A stretch of DNA of 64,000 nucleotides from CAKVOD01 sp964606505 (GCA_964606505.1 CAZSGM010000001.1:186001-250000), one strand, 5' to 3'. Shown: positions 1-8,518, counted from the first letter of the stretch. Program-made: numbers and translations. The notes: generated by a model not told the origin, from the sequence alone.

Positions 1-1200
1 CCTCTTTAATGTGTTTTTTATAGCAATGCCAATCTCTTTCGCAAAATTTACGGGAACTGCGTTTCCAATTTGTTTGTATTGGTTTTGCATACTTCCTGAA
101 AACTGCCATTCGTCTGGGAATGATTGAATTCTAGCACTTTCTCGCACTGTAAACGGGCGCGTTTCATCTGGATGACAACGGTCAGTTTGTTTCATACAAG
201 GGGAGCATAGGATTGTTAAGCAAGGCTCATCCCAAGACAGACGTCTCGCCATACCAGTTTTACCGCCGCCCAAACCATAAGAGCCCTTCATATACGCTCT
301 AGCAACATCCTCAGGTAAGTCTCGCCAGCAGCCGCCTGCTGGAACTAAGTCAAAAACCTCTTTCTTGCTTTGTGGATATTTTGCGCCCCAAGATGTTGGG
401 ACATCCACAAGTACGTCTCTTAAAACAGGCTTGTAATCGTGTGGAGCGGGGTACTCAAAGTCAACTGCAATGTCGTTTCTTATTCCGATAATAACGACGC
501 GTTCGCGCTTTTCAGCAACGCCGTAATCCCACGCGTTTAAAATTTTGTACTGAACTTTGTAACCTATTTCTCTAAAGACATCTATCATTGTTTGCAAGGT
601 TTTGCCGCTATCGTGGCTGACCAAACCCTTTACATTTTCTGCCAAAAACATTTTAGGGAGCAGCTGCTTTAATACTTTAGCGTAATAATAAAACATTGTG
701 CCGCGTGTGTCGTTTAGACCAAGGCGTTTGCCTGCGTAACTAAACGATTGGCAAGGGTATCCACCTGACAATAAGTCAAGTTCGCCTTGTTTTAGATTGA
801 GAGTTGACAACAAATCTTTTTCTGCAAGTGTTTCAATGGATTCGCATAAAACATTCCAGTCGGGGCGGTTTAATTTGAGGGTCGCGCAGGCGTCTTTGTC
901 GAAATCATTCGCTAACAATGTTTTAAATCCTGCTTGTTCAAGTCCTAAAGCAAGCCCGCCTGCACCTGCAAATAATTCGACGTGGGTGTATTCGTCAGCT
1001 ACTTTATTGATATTTAACAACTCGTTAGCGTCAACTTTAAATGTCATTGCAATTGACCTTAGATTTTCATAATTTGGCTTGCTTTTCCCCGCTAGCCAGT
1101 CGCTAACTTGTGCTTGTGTCGCGTTAATCTTGTTTGCAAACAATGACTGATTTAAATTGTTCTCATTTATTGTTTTTTGTAATAAGCAGGATAATTCCAT
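1..1200 (-). CDS. DNA (cytosine-5) methyltransferase with N-terminal HTH (C-terminus cut by window edge)
   Basis: Transfers a methyl group from S-adenosylmethionine to C5 of cytosine in a specific DNA site. Residues 1-65 form an XRE-like helix-turn-helix, with QSLFANKINATQAQVSDWL as the likely recognition region. The catalytic domain follows: motif I FAGAGG at 77-82, motif IV PCQ with nucleophile Cys150, ENV at 188-190, motif VIII ending EKRER near 230, motif IX RESARIQ near 355, and motif X QIGNAVPV near 380. The reading frame stays open to base 1, so only a short tail is missing. The ATG at 1200 follows AGAGG. HTH-fused C5 methyltransferases of the M.SsoII/M.EcoRII type often repress their own promoters, and a perfect palindrome sits at this promoter. 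The cognate nuclease is not seen and could lie beyond the left edge. Recognition sequence unknown. Confidence 0.95.
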   Translation of the reverse strand, partial: MELSCLLQKTINENNLNQSLFANKINATQAQVSDWLAGKSKPNYENLRSIAMTFKVDANELLNINKVADEYTHVELFAGAGGLALGLEQAGFKTLLANDFDKDACATLKLNRPDWNVLCESIETLAEKDLLSTLNLKQGELDLLSGGYPCQSFSYAGKRLGLNDTRGTMFYYYAKVLKQLLPKMFLAENVKGLVSHDSGKTLQTMIDVFREIGYKVQYKILNAWDYGVAEKRERVVIIGIRNDIAVDFEYPAPHDYKPVLRDVLVDVPTSWGAKYPQSKKEVFDLVPAGGCWRDLPEDVARAYMKGSYGLGGGKTGMARRLSWDEPCLTILCSPCMKQTDRCHPDETRPFTVRESARIQSFPDEWQFSGSMQNQYKQIGNAVPVNFAKEIGIAIKNTLKR

Positions 1201-1230
1201 AAATTGATACCTCTATTTTATAATTACTCT

Positions 1231-1259
1231 ATTATATCATAATTTAATAAAAATTTAAA
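1231..1259 (-). promoter_or_regulatory. Sigma-A-type promoter of the HTH-methyltransferase gene
   Basis: Read on the minus strand, TTTAAA (1254-1259) and TATAAT (1231-1236) are separated by 17 bp. The start codon at 1200 lies about 30 bp downstream of the -10 element, with AGAGG in between. Confidence 0.7.
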
Positions 1260-1262
1260 CCA

Positions 1263-1284
1263 TTTTATAGGAATTCCTATAAAA
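1263..1284. promoter_or_regulatory. 22-bp perfect palindrome, probable operator
   Basis: The arms TTTTATAGGAA and TTCCTATAAAA form a gapless perfect palindrome centred on GAATTC. It starts 4 bp upstream of the -35 hexamer of the methyltransferase gene. A dimeric HTH protein, most simply the fused HTH of the methyltransferase itself, is the expected ligand. The remaining intergenic DNA up to 1513 shows no gene. Confidence 0.65.
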
Positions 1285-1513
1285 GTTAAAAATAAAAAAA
1301 CACTATTTTCTGTTGGGCGAAAAAGCATTACGTTATGTTATTGTGTGCGGTGTTACTTAGTGGATGTGTTGCAGAGGCGCAGTATTGCTGTTCTATTAGG
1401 TTACTATGTTATTGAGTTGCTGTGATACCTTGCTATGTTATGTTAGCAGTATTATCTTATTTTTTGGTAGTGTTGCCGTGTTATTCTATTTTGTGCTGTA
1501 CAAAACGGGGGTG

Positions 1514-2083
1514 TTATTCTTGGTCGGGGTCGAGGGCGACGATGGTTGCGCCGTGCGAGAGGGCGTAGTTAATTGTTGTTTTTGTGCCGCCGCTTGAGCC
1601 GTTGTAGAGCGCGATTACGAGCGAGGAGTTGTCAACCATATAAAAGTTGCGTTCCGTCATACACTGCGAGCCGATGTAACCATCATAAATGCAGCGTGCC
1701 GCGTCGAGCTTGGCGACAACATTTTCGTACCTTTGCCTGTTTGCGTGGTTCCAGTGGCTTGCCTGCGTCCTGCAAGGAATTGCGCCAATCAGTTTAATGT
1801 GAGGAAACTCTTTTTTGAGGCTCAAAACCATTTCCGCGCAGATAATGTCAAAACCGAGTGCCAGCCCGCACAAAAAGTTGACGTAACCATTCCTGATTGC
1901 CTCAACAATTTCTTTTTTTAAGTTTTCCTTCATTTTCACGCACCTTGGGTCAGCTTCGTTGGAACCCCACGCGAGTTTTTGCGCGCGGTGTCCTGTGAAG
2001 CAACAAGTGTTTTCCTTTGTCATTAAGTTGTGCTGCGTAAATTCGTCAATTGTGTTAAATTTGTCAACTGTGTCGTAAGTCAT
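1514..2083 (-). CDS. SLOG-fold protein, DUF1273/YpsA-like
   Basis: A 189-residue soluble protein. After about 25 residues it shows CCFTGHR, the glycine-containing first strand-loop typical of DUF1273/YpsA SLOG proteins, then FLCGLALGFDIICAEMVL and near the end SSGGTKTTINYAL, the usual nucleotide-pocket elements of this Rossmann-like fold. SLOG proteins bind nucleotides or nucleotide-derived ligands; the exact role of this subgroup is not established. The start at 2083 is preceded by CAGAGGAAACG. A second Met at residue 21 is possible but has no better ribosome binding site. A more distant relative lies at 7447-7932. Genes on either side are in the same direction but well separated. Confidence 0.75.
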   Translation of the reverse strand: MTYDTVDKFNTIDEFTQHNLMTKENTCCFTGHRAQKLAWGSNEADPRCVKMKENLKKEIVEAIRNGYVNFLCGLALGFDIICAEMVLSLKKEFPHIKLIGAIPCRTQASHWNHANRQRYENVVAKLDAARCIYDGYIGSQCMTERNFYMVDNSSLVIALYNGSSGGTKTTINYALSHGATIVALDPDQE

Positions 2084-2251
2084 AACGTTTCCTCTGATTG
2101 CGCGCCACTAGCGGACGCCAAATCGTTTTGCTTTTCAATATAATATAATACTGCATAAATGCGTAAAAAGCAAGCGTTTACACCGATTGTGGCGGCAGAG
2201 TGTGGAAATTTATTGAAAAATTGCTATATTTTGTCCAAAACTTGCGCAAAA

Positions 2252-3472
2252 TCACAGGAAATCGTCTATATTGCTGAACTTAACCTCGCTTGCGTCGTAA
2301 TTTCGGTGGTGGATTGCCGCAGGGTTGGCGTTTGCGCGGTTAAAGTCGCGGTATTTGCCTGAAACAACATCGTCATAGTTGGCAATTAGCCAGTCAATAT
2401 CTAGGTTTTGCGAATTGCGTAAAAAGGCGCTCTCCCTAATTGCCTTATATAGCGAGTCTGCACTTACGTCGTTTGTGTCTATTATTAAGTTTTTGTTCCT
2501 GAGTTTTTTATTAAGTTTTTGTGAGAGAAACTGAGCGAGCGTTCCGCTCGCCGTTTCGCTAGGCAACCGCACGGGCGCCGTTTGCGAAACATTTCCTTTT
2601 CTCTCTCCTTTACTTTCCTTTTTTCTTTCTTCTTTTCTTTTCTCTATACTTTCTTCTTCTCTTTCTCTTTCACTTTGTTTCAAATTGACGTCATTTTGCC
2701 CCAAAATGTCGTCCGTTTGGCTCAAATTGACGTCCGTTTGAGCCAAAATGACGTCCGTTTGAAAGTTGGAGGGTATTTTTGGCGTGCAATTGGGTTGCGC
2801 GGAATGTGTCGAATTTTGGTCGCATGCGGAAGCCTGTGCTAAGTGATTGCCTTGTGCGGTCGTGCAGTCGCTGCCTTGTTGGGGTGCTTGTGTGGCAGGG
2901 GCAGTTGATTGAGTAAGAAGCTGCGCGGTAGGTTGAGGCGTTTGTTGCGCGGCAGGTTGTGTTGCGGGAACGGAGGCGGGGGCAGGGGCAGTTTCCGATG
3001 TTTGAGCGCGCGAAGATGGGGCACAGGTGTAATTTTGTTGCGTGTCGCGCGGTTGTGTTTCGGCACTTTGCACATCAAGGTATTCCTCTCCTAGTAGTTC
3101 GGGGTACACGTATTCGGGTTTGTGCCACTGCCTTATGCGCTTTTGCGTTACCTGCTTGTAGTTTTCTTGAATGCCGCGACTTGTTAAAATGCCGTGCTTT
3201 TCATACATATCCTTGTCAAAAATGTTGTTGTTAAAGCAAAAATCTAGGCATTGGTCGATTTTGCCGTTGTCGCGTTCATACATATCAAGCGCAAAAAGGC
3301 ACTGGGTGCGGTCGTCCCATTGTAAATAATAACCATTTTCAAGCGAAAGTTTGTTGAGAATGAGTTGCAAACACCCATAACCCCACGCGCCGAGTTTGCC
3401 GAGCAGCATTTTTGTGTCGTCGTCGCAGTAACAGTCAAGCGGTCTGTAAGTTATTCCTTTTCTAATGTTCAT
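2252..3472 (-). CDS. DUF4373-like replication/DnaD-type protein
   Basis: A 406-residue protein. The first ~110 residues (RPLDCYCDDDTKMLLGKLG, LSLENGYYLQWDD) match the pattern of the Lin1244/Lin1753 N-terminal domain (DUF4373), a winged-helix-like domain found in phage and plasmid primosomal or DnaD-like proteins. Residues ~135-290 are low complexity (Pro/Ala/Gln/Thr), followed by a short repeat alternating QTDVNL and QTDDIL units and a highly charged Glu/Lys/Arg stretch. The last ~100 residues are folded-looking (LYKAIRESAFLRNSQNLDID). AGGAGAAACTT precedes the ATG at 3472. A role in replication of a mobile or integrated element is inferred; no other phage genes are present nearby. Confidence 0.65.
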   Translation of the reverse strand: MNIRKGITYRPLDCYCDDDTKMLLGKLGAWGYGCLQLILNKLSLENGYYLQWDDRTQCLFALDMYERDNGKIDQCLDFCFNNNIFDKDMYEKHGILTSRGIQENYKQVTQKRIRQWHKPEYVYPELLGEEYLDVQSAETQPRDTQQNYTCAPSSRAQTSETAPAPASVPATQPAAQQTPQPTAQLLTQSTAPATQAPQQGSDCTTAQGNHLAQASACDQNSTHSAQPNCTPKIPSNFQTDVILAQTDVNLSQTDDILGQNDVNLKQSEREREEESIEKRKEERKKESKGERKGNVSQTAPVRLPSETASGTLAQFLSQKLNKKLRNKNLIIDTNDVSADSLYKAIRESAFLRNSQNLDIDWLIANYDDVVSGKYRDFNRANANPAAIHHRNYDASEVKFSNIDDFL

Positions 3473-3800
3473 AAGTTTCTCCTATTCATAAGCAAAATTT
3501 AATTATACTACTATAAATTATACCACGGAAAACTCGCAATTTAGAAAAAAGTTTCGCTTTTTTTGATTTTTTTCGCAATAATCGTGCCTTTTACTCCCCA
3601 ATTTGCGCTTTCCGCTCACGTGTTTGCAGTTTTTTATTCCTCAATTTATTGTCCTCAATTTCTCAACGTGTTGCCTTTCATTTCCTGTTTGCGGCTTTTG
3701 CACCCAACTTTTTGCTTTTATAATGCAATATTAACAAAAATTTAGGTGTTTCAGCGTTTTTTTTACCTATTTTTTGTATTATTTTTAGTTTATTAAAAGT
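3473..3800. other. Intergenic DNA, no gene seen
   Basis: AT-rich spacer between the DUF4373-like gene start and the lipoprotein gene end. The right end carries a terminator at 3801-3827; nothing else is supportable. Confidence 0.5.
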
Positions 3801-3827
3801 AAAAAGCCAACGCAAGTTGGCTTTTTT
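3801..3827 (-). terminator. Rho-independent terminator of the 3876-5900 lipoprotein gene
   Basis: GCCAAC and GTTGGC pair around a CGCAA loop, flanked by A and T runs, so the hairpin can terminate on either strand. It lies about 50 bp downstream of the minus-strand lipoprotein stop. Confidence 0.8.
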
Positions 3828-3875
3828 AGTAGGTATCATAATGTATAGTAGGTATTATTTGTATAATAGGGGTCA

Positions 3876-5900
3876 TTATGCAGGGGAGATTGTAAGAGTG
3901 TTTGAGGTTGGGGTTGAGGTTGCTTTGCATTTAAGGCAAATCGATAAGTTTCGGGTTATAGATTCAATATAAGCACCACCTTGACGTGCTGAGAATGTGT
4001 AGGTTCCGTCGCTGTTGAGTGTTACGGTTCCGTTTTCTAGGGAAATGGAAACAATCTCGTATTGTTCGGCGTTAGAAAGCGTTATCGTGTAATTGCTCGC
4101 AAATTGCGCCATTGTGCCTGTAAAAGCGATTGAAATGGTGCTTGTGTAGTAAATTAGCCCGTTCTTTTCAAGTTTGTCGGTCGAGGTGTGGGTGTTTCCG
4201 CTTGCTGTTAGTGGTTTGCTGAGGTAAATTTTGCCGCAGTAATCGACTGACTCGGTCGTGTAGTTGGAGTTAGCGTTTATCCTTGCAAGGTAGGCGCGAA
4301 GGACGTTGTCGTCATCAGGTTCGTTTTGCGTAAGTTCGACAAGCGTGAAAGTTTTGCCGGCGATGAGTTTCGAGTTGTTTTCGGTCATAATCTCAAGACA
4401 AATGTTGTCGCCCTCGAGGATGTTAGGGTCGTCGGAGTGTTTGAGGTAAACCGTCGCAGTGTATTGTGAGGAGCTGCTTGATTTCCTAAAGTCGGCGACT
4501 TCCAAAACCCTTTCAAAGTTCGACAAATTGACTGTTATTTTGTTAATTTGTAGCGTGTAACCGTCTTGCAGCACGTAGTTGTTAAGCGGTTCGCCGCTTT
4601 CGTCGCAAATAAGTAAGTGGATAGAGCCTTTTTCATAGGTGTACGTGCCGACGCTTACGCAGTCATTTCCCTCAGTGCCGCCAACATCGACCGCCTTGAC
4701 TTTAACCCGCAGCGTACCCTCGCCGCAGTAACCGTTTGAGGAGTTTATCTCAAAAACATCGGTAAACGCAGTTCCTGTGTACATTTTTTCAAAATGGTAA
4801 TTCTTGCCCGCGAGTTTGTTGAAAGTTAAAGCCTTTGGAACGATAAATAACTTCTGTTCGTCTGCGCTCTCGGTAGATAACCCCGCGCTAGTGTGAGAAG
4901 AGGTTTCGGCAATCGTCGCCTTAATGTTGTACTCGCCAACATCGGCAGGGGCGGTCGTCGACCACTCGCCGTTGATTTGGTACTCAATGACGACGTAATC
5001 GAGCGAAACATTTGTTTCGATTAAGTCTGCCTTGTTAAACCCGAGCGGCTGCCCGTTGTAGGTCTTAGCGGCAAACGCGTCCGCCTTAAAACTCAGTGTC
5101 GTGTTCGTCCTCTCGTACTCGCAGTCGTCGCAAATGAGGTCGTCGTTGTTCGCGTAATCGTGCTCAGTTGTCGCCGATGAGTAACCGCACGCGCACACGT
5201 CCCAGTGCTCATTGTCGTTGTGAATGGTCGTTAAATTATGCGCCACCTTGCTCGTTTCGTAACCACATCCGCCGCACTCTTGCCAGTGTTGCGTGGAGTT
5301 GTAGTTGTATTGCAGGCTGTGGGTGTTTTTTGTCGTTGTGTAACCGCACGCACAGGCGTTGTAGTGGTGCGTCGCGTCGTAAGTTTGGTTCAAAACGTGG
5401 GTAGTAGTGTCCCGCACCGCGTCGCAGCCGCTTGTTTTGCACGCGTGGAAGTGTTCGTTCTCGTCAAACGTCCACGCGGTTTCAAAGTCGTGCGGGGCAG
5501 TGCGGGCGTGGCTGCAGGTGTTGCAAACTGGGTCGCAGGCGTTGTCGTAGTCGTGCGCAAGGGGTGTTGTCGAGTAAGAACAATCGTCGCACGCCTGCCA
5601 GTGGTTGCTTGCGTCGGTTTTTGTCGTGAGTGAGTGGGAAGTTTCGCCTGCCGTGTAACCGCAGGTTTCGCACTCGTGCCAGTGATGAGTTGTGTTAAAC
5701 TTTTCAACCATCACGTGCGCCGCTTTGCTGTCAATTTCGTCGCAGTCCGTGCCCGTGCAAACGTGGTAGTGGTGGGTTTCGTCAAACTCCCAAGCCTCGC
5801 TGAACGTGTGCGAGTGCCCGCACGCAGATAATAGAAATATCGCGGGAATTATCAAACAAACCGCTAAAATAATCGTTGAAACCGATTTTTTGCTTGCCAT
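3876..5900 (-). CDS. Surface lipoprotein with His/Cys tandem repeats and beta-sandwich domains
   Basis: A 674-residue secreted lipoprotein. The ATG at 5900 is chosen over an upstream one at 5936 because AAGGAGGCGACT directly precedes it. A signal peptide ends in the lipobox LLSAC. Residues ~25-285 hold about nine degenerate repeats built around HHWHxC, CxxCGY or CDxC and a trailing His, spaced 25-35 residues, which could bind zinc in small ribbons; this binding is inferred. The C-terminal ~390 residues contain MBG-like beta units (TYNGQPLGF, FEKMYTGTAF) like those in bacterial surface proteins. Closest relatives in the window are at 9149, 10498 and 13908, sharing the signal peptide and the first repeat. 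The function is unknown; cell-surface display is the safe part. Confidence 0.8.
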   Translation of the reverse strand: MASKKSVSTIILAVCLIIPAIFLLSACGHSHTFSEAWEFDETHHYHVCTGTDCDEIDSKAAHVMVEKFNTTHHWHECETCGYTAGETSHSLTTKTDASNHWQACDDCSYSTTPLAHDYDNACDPVCNTCSHARTAPHDFETAWTFDENEHFHACKTSGCDAVRDTTTHVLNQTYDATHHYNACACGYTTTKNTHSLQYNYNSTQHWQECGGCGYETSKVAHNLTTIHNDNEHWDVCACGYSSATTEHDYANNDDLICDDCEYERTNTTLSFKADAFAAKTYNGQPLGFNKADLIETNVSLDYVVIEYQINGEWSTTAPADVGEYNIKATIAETSSHTSAGLSTESADEQKLFIVPKALTFNKLAGKNYHFEKMYTGTAFTDVFEINSSNGYCGEGTLRVKVKAVDVGGTEGNDCVSVGTYTYEKGSIHLLICDESGEPLNNYVLQDGYTLQINKITVNLSNFERVLEVADFRKSSSSSQYTATVYLKHSDDPNILEGDNICLEIMTENNSKLIAGKTFTLVELTQNEPDDDNVLRAYLARINANSNYTTESVDYCGKIYLSKPLTASGNTHTSTDKLEKNGLIYYTSTISIAFTGTMAQFASNYTITLSNAEQYEIVSISLENGTVTLNSDGTYTFSARQGGAYIESITRNLSICLKCKATSTPTSNTLTISPA

Positions 5901-5972
5901 AGTCGCCTCCTTAAATTTTTTTGCCTCTATATACATTCTAACATACTTTTACATTGTTGTCAAAGGGGGAGT

Positions 5973-7271
5973 TTACTGCTTAATGCAAAAGACTGCGTAC
6001 AGCGGAACAGATTTAATGTTTTTGTCAAAGCCGAAGTTTTTAGCCGAAACGCGGATTGCGTATTTTGGGTTAAATTTCGCAACGTACTCGTTTAAGCTGC
6101 GCGAGCGCGTGTTGTCGCTTGATTTTACCTCAATCGGGATAACATCCTGACCGAGCCGCGTGATAAAGTCAACCTCTGCACTGTTGCCGCTTTTCCAGTA
6201 GAAACAGTTAAGCCCGTTTGTGAGCAGTTGGTTGTTGACGTAGTTTTCCGTAACCCCGCCCTTGAAGTCGTTAAAGTCCGCGTTGTCAAACAAAATATCG
6301 TCAGGCAAAACATTTTGACTTGCTGAGCATAACCCGATGTCGTTCATATAAAATTTGAAGTCGCTGAGGGACTTGTACGCGTTCAGCGGCAGTTTTATTT
6401 GCTCCAACTTAAATAGTTGGTTCGCAATCCCCGCCAAACTCAACCACTCAATAGCCTCCGCAAACTCACTTGCGCGCCCGCCACTTTTAATGCTAGAGTA
6501 CTTAAACTTTTTGTTTTCCTTTGCAAGCTGCGTGGAAATGTTTTTGTAGACTAACTTAGTTTTGGGGATTTCGGTCGCCTTGTTGTATTTGCCCATATCG
6601 TTGAAGTACGAGTCAAGGATTGTTTGCTGCTTGATTTTTACCAAGTCGTAGTTGTGGTTTTTCAAGTATTCCTCCACGACCTCAGGCATTCCGCCGATGT
6701 AGAGAAATTGTTTGTACAACTCAAGCGCCTGCTCATGAAACGCATTGTCAAGCGGGGTGTTTGAGTTGTAACAGCTCTTGATTTCGTCGATAAGAAATGT
6801 TTCGCCGCTTGCCACCAAAAACTCCTCGAAGTCCATCGGGTACATATTCAAAAATTGTACCTTGCCGACAGGAAAGGAAAAATGTTGTCTGTTGACAGAA
6901 ACGCCAAGCAGCGACCCCATAGCGACAACGTGGTACTCGTTTGCGTCCTCACAAAAATATTTTAGCGATGTCAACGCTTCAGGGCAGGCTTGAATTTCGT
7001 CAAAAATAATTAATGTTTGCTCGGGGATAATCTCCTTGCGTTTGTAATGGGCGAGTTTTCGCAAAATGTTTTGCGGGGTTAAGTCGGAAAATAGCGACTT
7101 CAAGTCTTGCTCCTTTTCAAAGTTGCAGTACACAATGTTTGCGTAATTCTCCGCGCCAAATAGGGTAACTATGTACGTTTTGCCGACCTGCCTAGCACCT
7201 TGCAAAATTAAAGGTTTACGGTCGCCCGAGTTCTTCCAATTTAATAAATCATTGTAAATTTTTCTCTTCAT
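5973..7271 (-). CDS. AAA ATPase with DUF4143 and nuclease-like C-terminus (copy 1)
   Basis: A 432-residue protein of the AAA_14/DUF4143 group. Walker A GARQVGKT spans residues 25-32, and Walker B LIIFDEIQACPEA is near 90, followed by sensor-like MGSLLG. Family hallmarks include YPMDFEEFL and YIGGMPEVV. The C-terminus carries AEVDFI, then IPIEVKSS, the Asp ... Glu-x-Lys arrangement of PD-(D/E)XK folds, so a nuclease or DNA-binding role is possible. The family is very common in gut bacteria but its function is not established. ATTGGAGTAAAAT precedes the ATG. The promoter is overlapped by ~33-bp tandem repeats, as in the two other copies at 19817 and 49401. It lies 72 bp upstream of the start of the 3876-5900 gene on the same strand. 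Confidence 0.9.
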   Translation of the reverse strand: MKRKIYNDLLNWKNSGDRKPLILQGARQVGKTYIVTLFGAENYANIVYCNFEKEQDLKSLFSDLTPQNILRKLAHYKRKEIIPEQTLIIFDEIQACPEALTSLKYFCEDANEYHVVAMGSLLGVSVNRQHFSFPVGKVQFLNMYPMDFEEFLVASGETFLIDEIKSCYNSNTPLDNAFHEQALELYKQFLYIGGMPEVVEEYLKNHNYDLVKIKQQTILDSYFNDMGKYNKATEIPKTKLVYKNISTQLAKENKKFKYSSIKSGGRASEFAEAIEWLSLAGIANQLFKLEQIKLPLNAYKSLSDFKFYMNDIGLCSASQNVLPDDILFDNADFNDFKGGVTENYVNNQLLTNGLNCFYWKSGNSAEVDFITRLGQDVIPIEVKSSDNTRSRSLNEYVAKFNPKYAIRVSAKNFGFDKNIKSVPLYAVFCIKQ

Positions 7272-7312
7272 ATTTTACTCCAATAATCTCATTATGTTCC
7301 ATTAGTTACATA

Positions 7313-7341
7313 ATGATAACACAAAAAAGTGTAAATTTCAA
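7313..7341 (-). promoter_or_regulatory. Promoter of ATPase copy 1
   Basis: On the minus strand TTGAAA (7336-7341) and TATCAT (7313-7318) are 17 bp apart. The -35 hexamer lies inside the second repeat of the upstream array. Confidence 0.6.
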
Positions 7342-7397
7342 GTGAAAATTACATTTTTTGGCATATAAATTTTGCTAAAAATCACACTTTTTGGCAC
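7332..7397 (-). repeat. Two 33-bp imperfect tandem repeats upstream of ATPase copy 1
   Basis: On the minus strand, units run 7397-7365 and 7364-7332. Both share TGCCAAAAA, TGT, ATTTT and AAATTTA at equal spacing. A weaker third unit may extend to about 7430. Position and period match the arrays in front of the other two DUF4143 ATPase genes. Confidence 0.65.
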
Positions 7398-7446
7398 TTA
7401 ACGTCAAAAATGGGCTAAAAACTCCTTTATTAGGTGCTAGTAATTA

Positions 7447-7932
7447 TTAATTTGATTTAGAGTATAGATTGATAATTTTTACCCCTTTTCTTTTTGCGTA
7501 ATTCATTGTAATTTTTGCGCCGCTTTGAGTGCGTTCACTATCTACGTAGCAAATTAAGGTATCGCAAGTGTCTATCATTTTTTTGTTACTAACAACAATT
7601 TGACGTTTAAAATATTCATTTTCAATTTCATACATAACTGTCTGTACATCACTATATGGCTCATAATACTCTTTGCCAAAATTGTCGTTATATATTAGTT
7701 GTTTATTTATTGAATGTAGGCTTGTTATTACTACTTCTATAATAATATCATTATATGTTTGTCTAAGTTCCCTACAAATGCTTAGTGCAAGTTTATCAAA
7801 CTCTCCATGTGTTCCCATAGTAAACACTTTGCAACCTTTTGTAATTTGAGTTTTAATTTCTTTAAATAGTAAATCTCTTATATTTTTATCTATAATTGTT
7901 CTATGTCCGATAAATGCTGTTTTTCTATTCAT
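7447..7932 (-). CDS. SLOG-like protein (second copy, divergent)
   Basis: A 161-residue soluble protein starting with KTAFIGHR, the same opening motif as the DUF1273-like protein at 1514. It goes on with CKVFTMGTHGEFDKLAL and ends with TQSGAKITMNYAKRKGVKI, equivalent to the SSGGTKTTINYA segment of the other copy. The nucleotide-binding SLOG fold is therefore likely, with an unknown ligand. Codon use is more AT-rich than in the ATPase gene next to it. The ribosome binding site before 7932 is weak (CGAAGTACATT). It is divergent from the regulator at 8084, with an inverted repeat between them. Confidence 0.65.
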   Translation of the reverse strand: MNRKTAFIGHRTIIDKNIRDLLFKEIKTQITKGCKVFTMGTHGEFDKLALSICRELRQTYNDIIIEVVITSLHSINKQLIYNDNFGKEYYEPYSDVQTVMYEIENEYFKRQIVVSNKKMIDTCDTLICYVDSERTQSGAKITMNYAKRKGVKIINLYSKSN

Positions 7933-7993
7933 AATGTACTTCGATATAATTCAATAATTCTATATAACACTTTTCAGTAAAACTAGGAATAAA

Positions 7994-8016
7994 TGTTACA
8001 TAGAAGTATTGTAACA
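7994..8016. promoter_or_regulatory. Inverted repeat between divergent genes, candidate operator
   Basis: TGTTACA and TGTAACA are perfect inverted arms separated by 9 bp. They lie between the SLOG gene (start 7932, minus) and the tandem-HTH regulator (plus), the usual position for the regulator's own site. A copy of TTCCTATAAAA, one half of the palindrome at 1263-1284, follows at 8021. Confidence 0.5.
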
Positions 8017-8083
8017 CATTTTCCTATAAAATGATTAAAAAAATAAACATTTTTTATTAATTTTATAATAGGAAGGTGTGGGA

Positions 8084-8518
8084 GTGGAAGTTTTTCAAGA
8101 AAATTTGAATGATTTAGTTGTGGAGTCGGGCAAGTCATTGAGACAGTTGGAGAGGGAAAGCGGGGTTACGGCGGTGCAGTTTAGTCGGTATCTGCGCGGC
8201 GCGATACCGACGATTACGGTAACGATAAAAATTGCGGACTACTTTGGTTGCTCGCTTGATTTTTTATTTGGGTTGACAGATTGTAAAATGCAACAAGCAC
8301 ATACACAAGTTGTTTTTGATGTATCTAAATTTATTGCAAACTACGAGGCGTTACTTAAGGCAAACAATACGACAAACTACAAACTAATGCGGGCAGGCGG
8401 GTTTGATGAAAGCGTAATCAGACATTGGAAACGCGGGGCAACTCCTCGCCTTGACATTGTTTACTACATTGCAAAAAGCCTCAACGGCTCAATTGACGAA
8501 TTGATTGGCTTAGCGTAA
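8084..8518 (+). CDS. Tandem-HTH XRE-family regulator
   Basis: A 144-residue protein with two XRE-like helix-turn-helix domains. The first spans residues 5-63 (SLRQLERESGVTAVQFSRYL, then DYFGCSLDFLFGL). The second spans ~77-144 (NYKLMRAGGFDESVIRHW, then IAKSLNGSIDELIGL). Two complete HTH units in one short chain are unusual and suggest binding to tandem sites as a monomer or to a long site as a dimer. I chose GTG at 8084, 7 bp after AGGAAGG. A GTG at 8078 is possible but almost touches that site. A TATAAT at 8064 would give a nearly leaderless transcript. Likely to regulate itself and the divergent SLOG gene. Confidence 0.8.
   Translation: MEVFQENLNDLVVESGKSLRQLERESGVTAVQFSRYLRGAIPTITVTIKIADYFGCSLDFLFGLTDCKMQQAHTQVVFDVSKFIANYEALLKANNTTNYKLMRAGGFDESVIRHWKRGATPRLDIVYYIAKSLNGSIDELIGLA

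Noticed and set aside
797..1072. Plus-strand 91-codon frame over the methyltransferase
   Set aside because: It is antisense to conserved methyltransferase motifs and has no ribosome binding site; it is a shadow frame.
8078..8083. GTG at 8078 as start of the tandem-HTH regulator
   Set aside because: It nearly touches the AGGAAGG site; GTG at 8084 has normal spacing. A leaderless start at 8078 stays possible.
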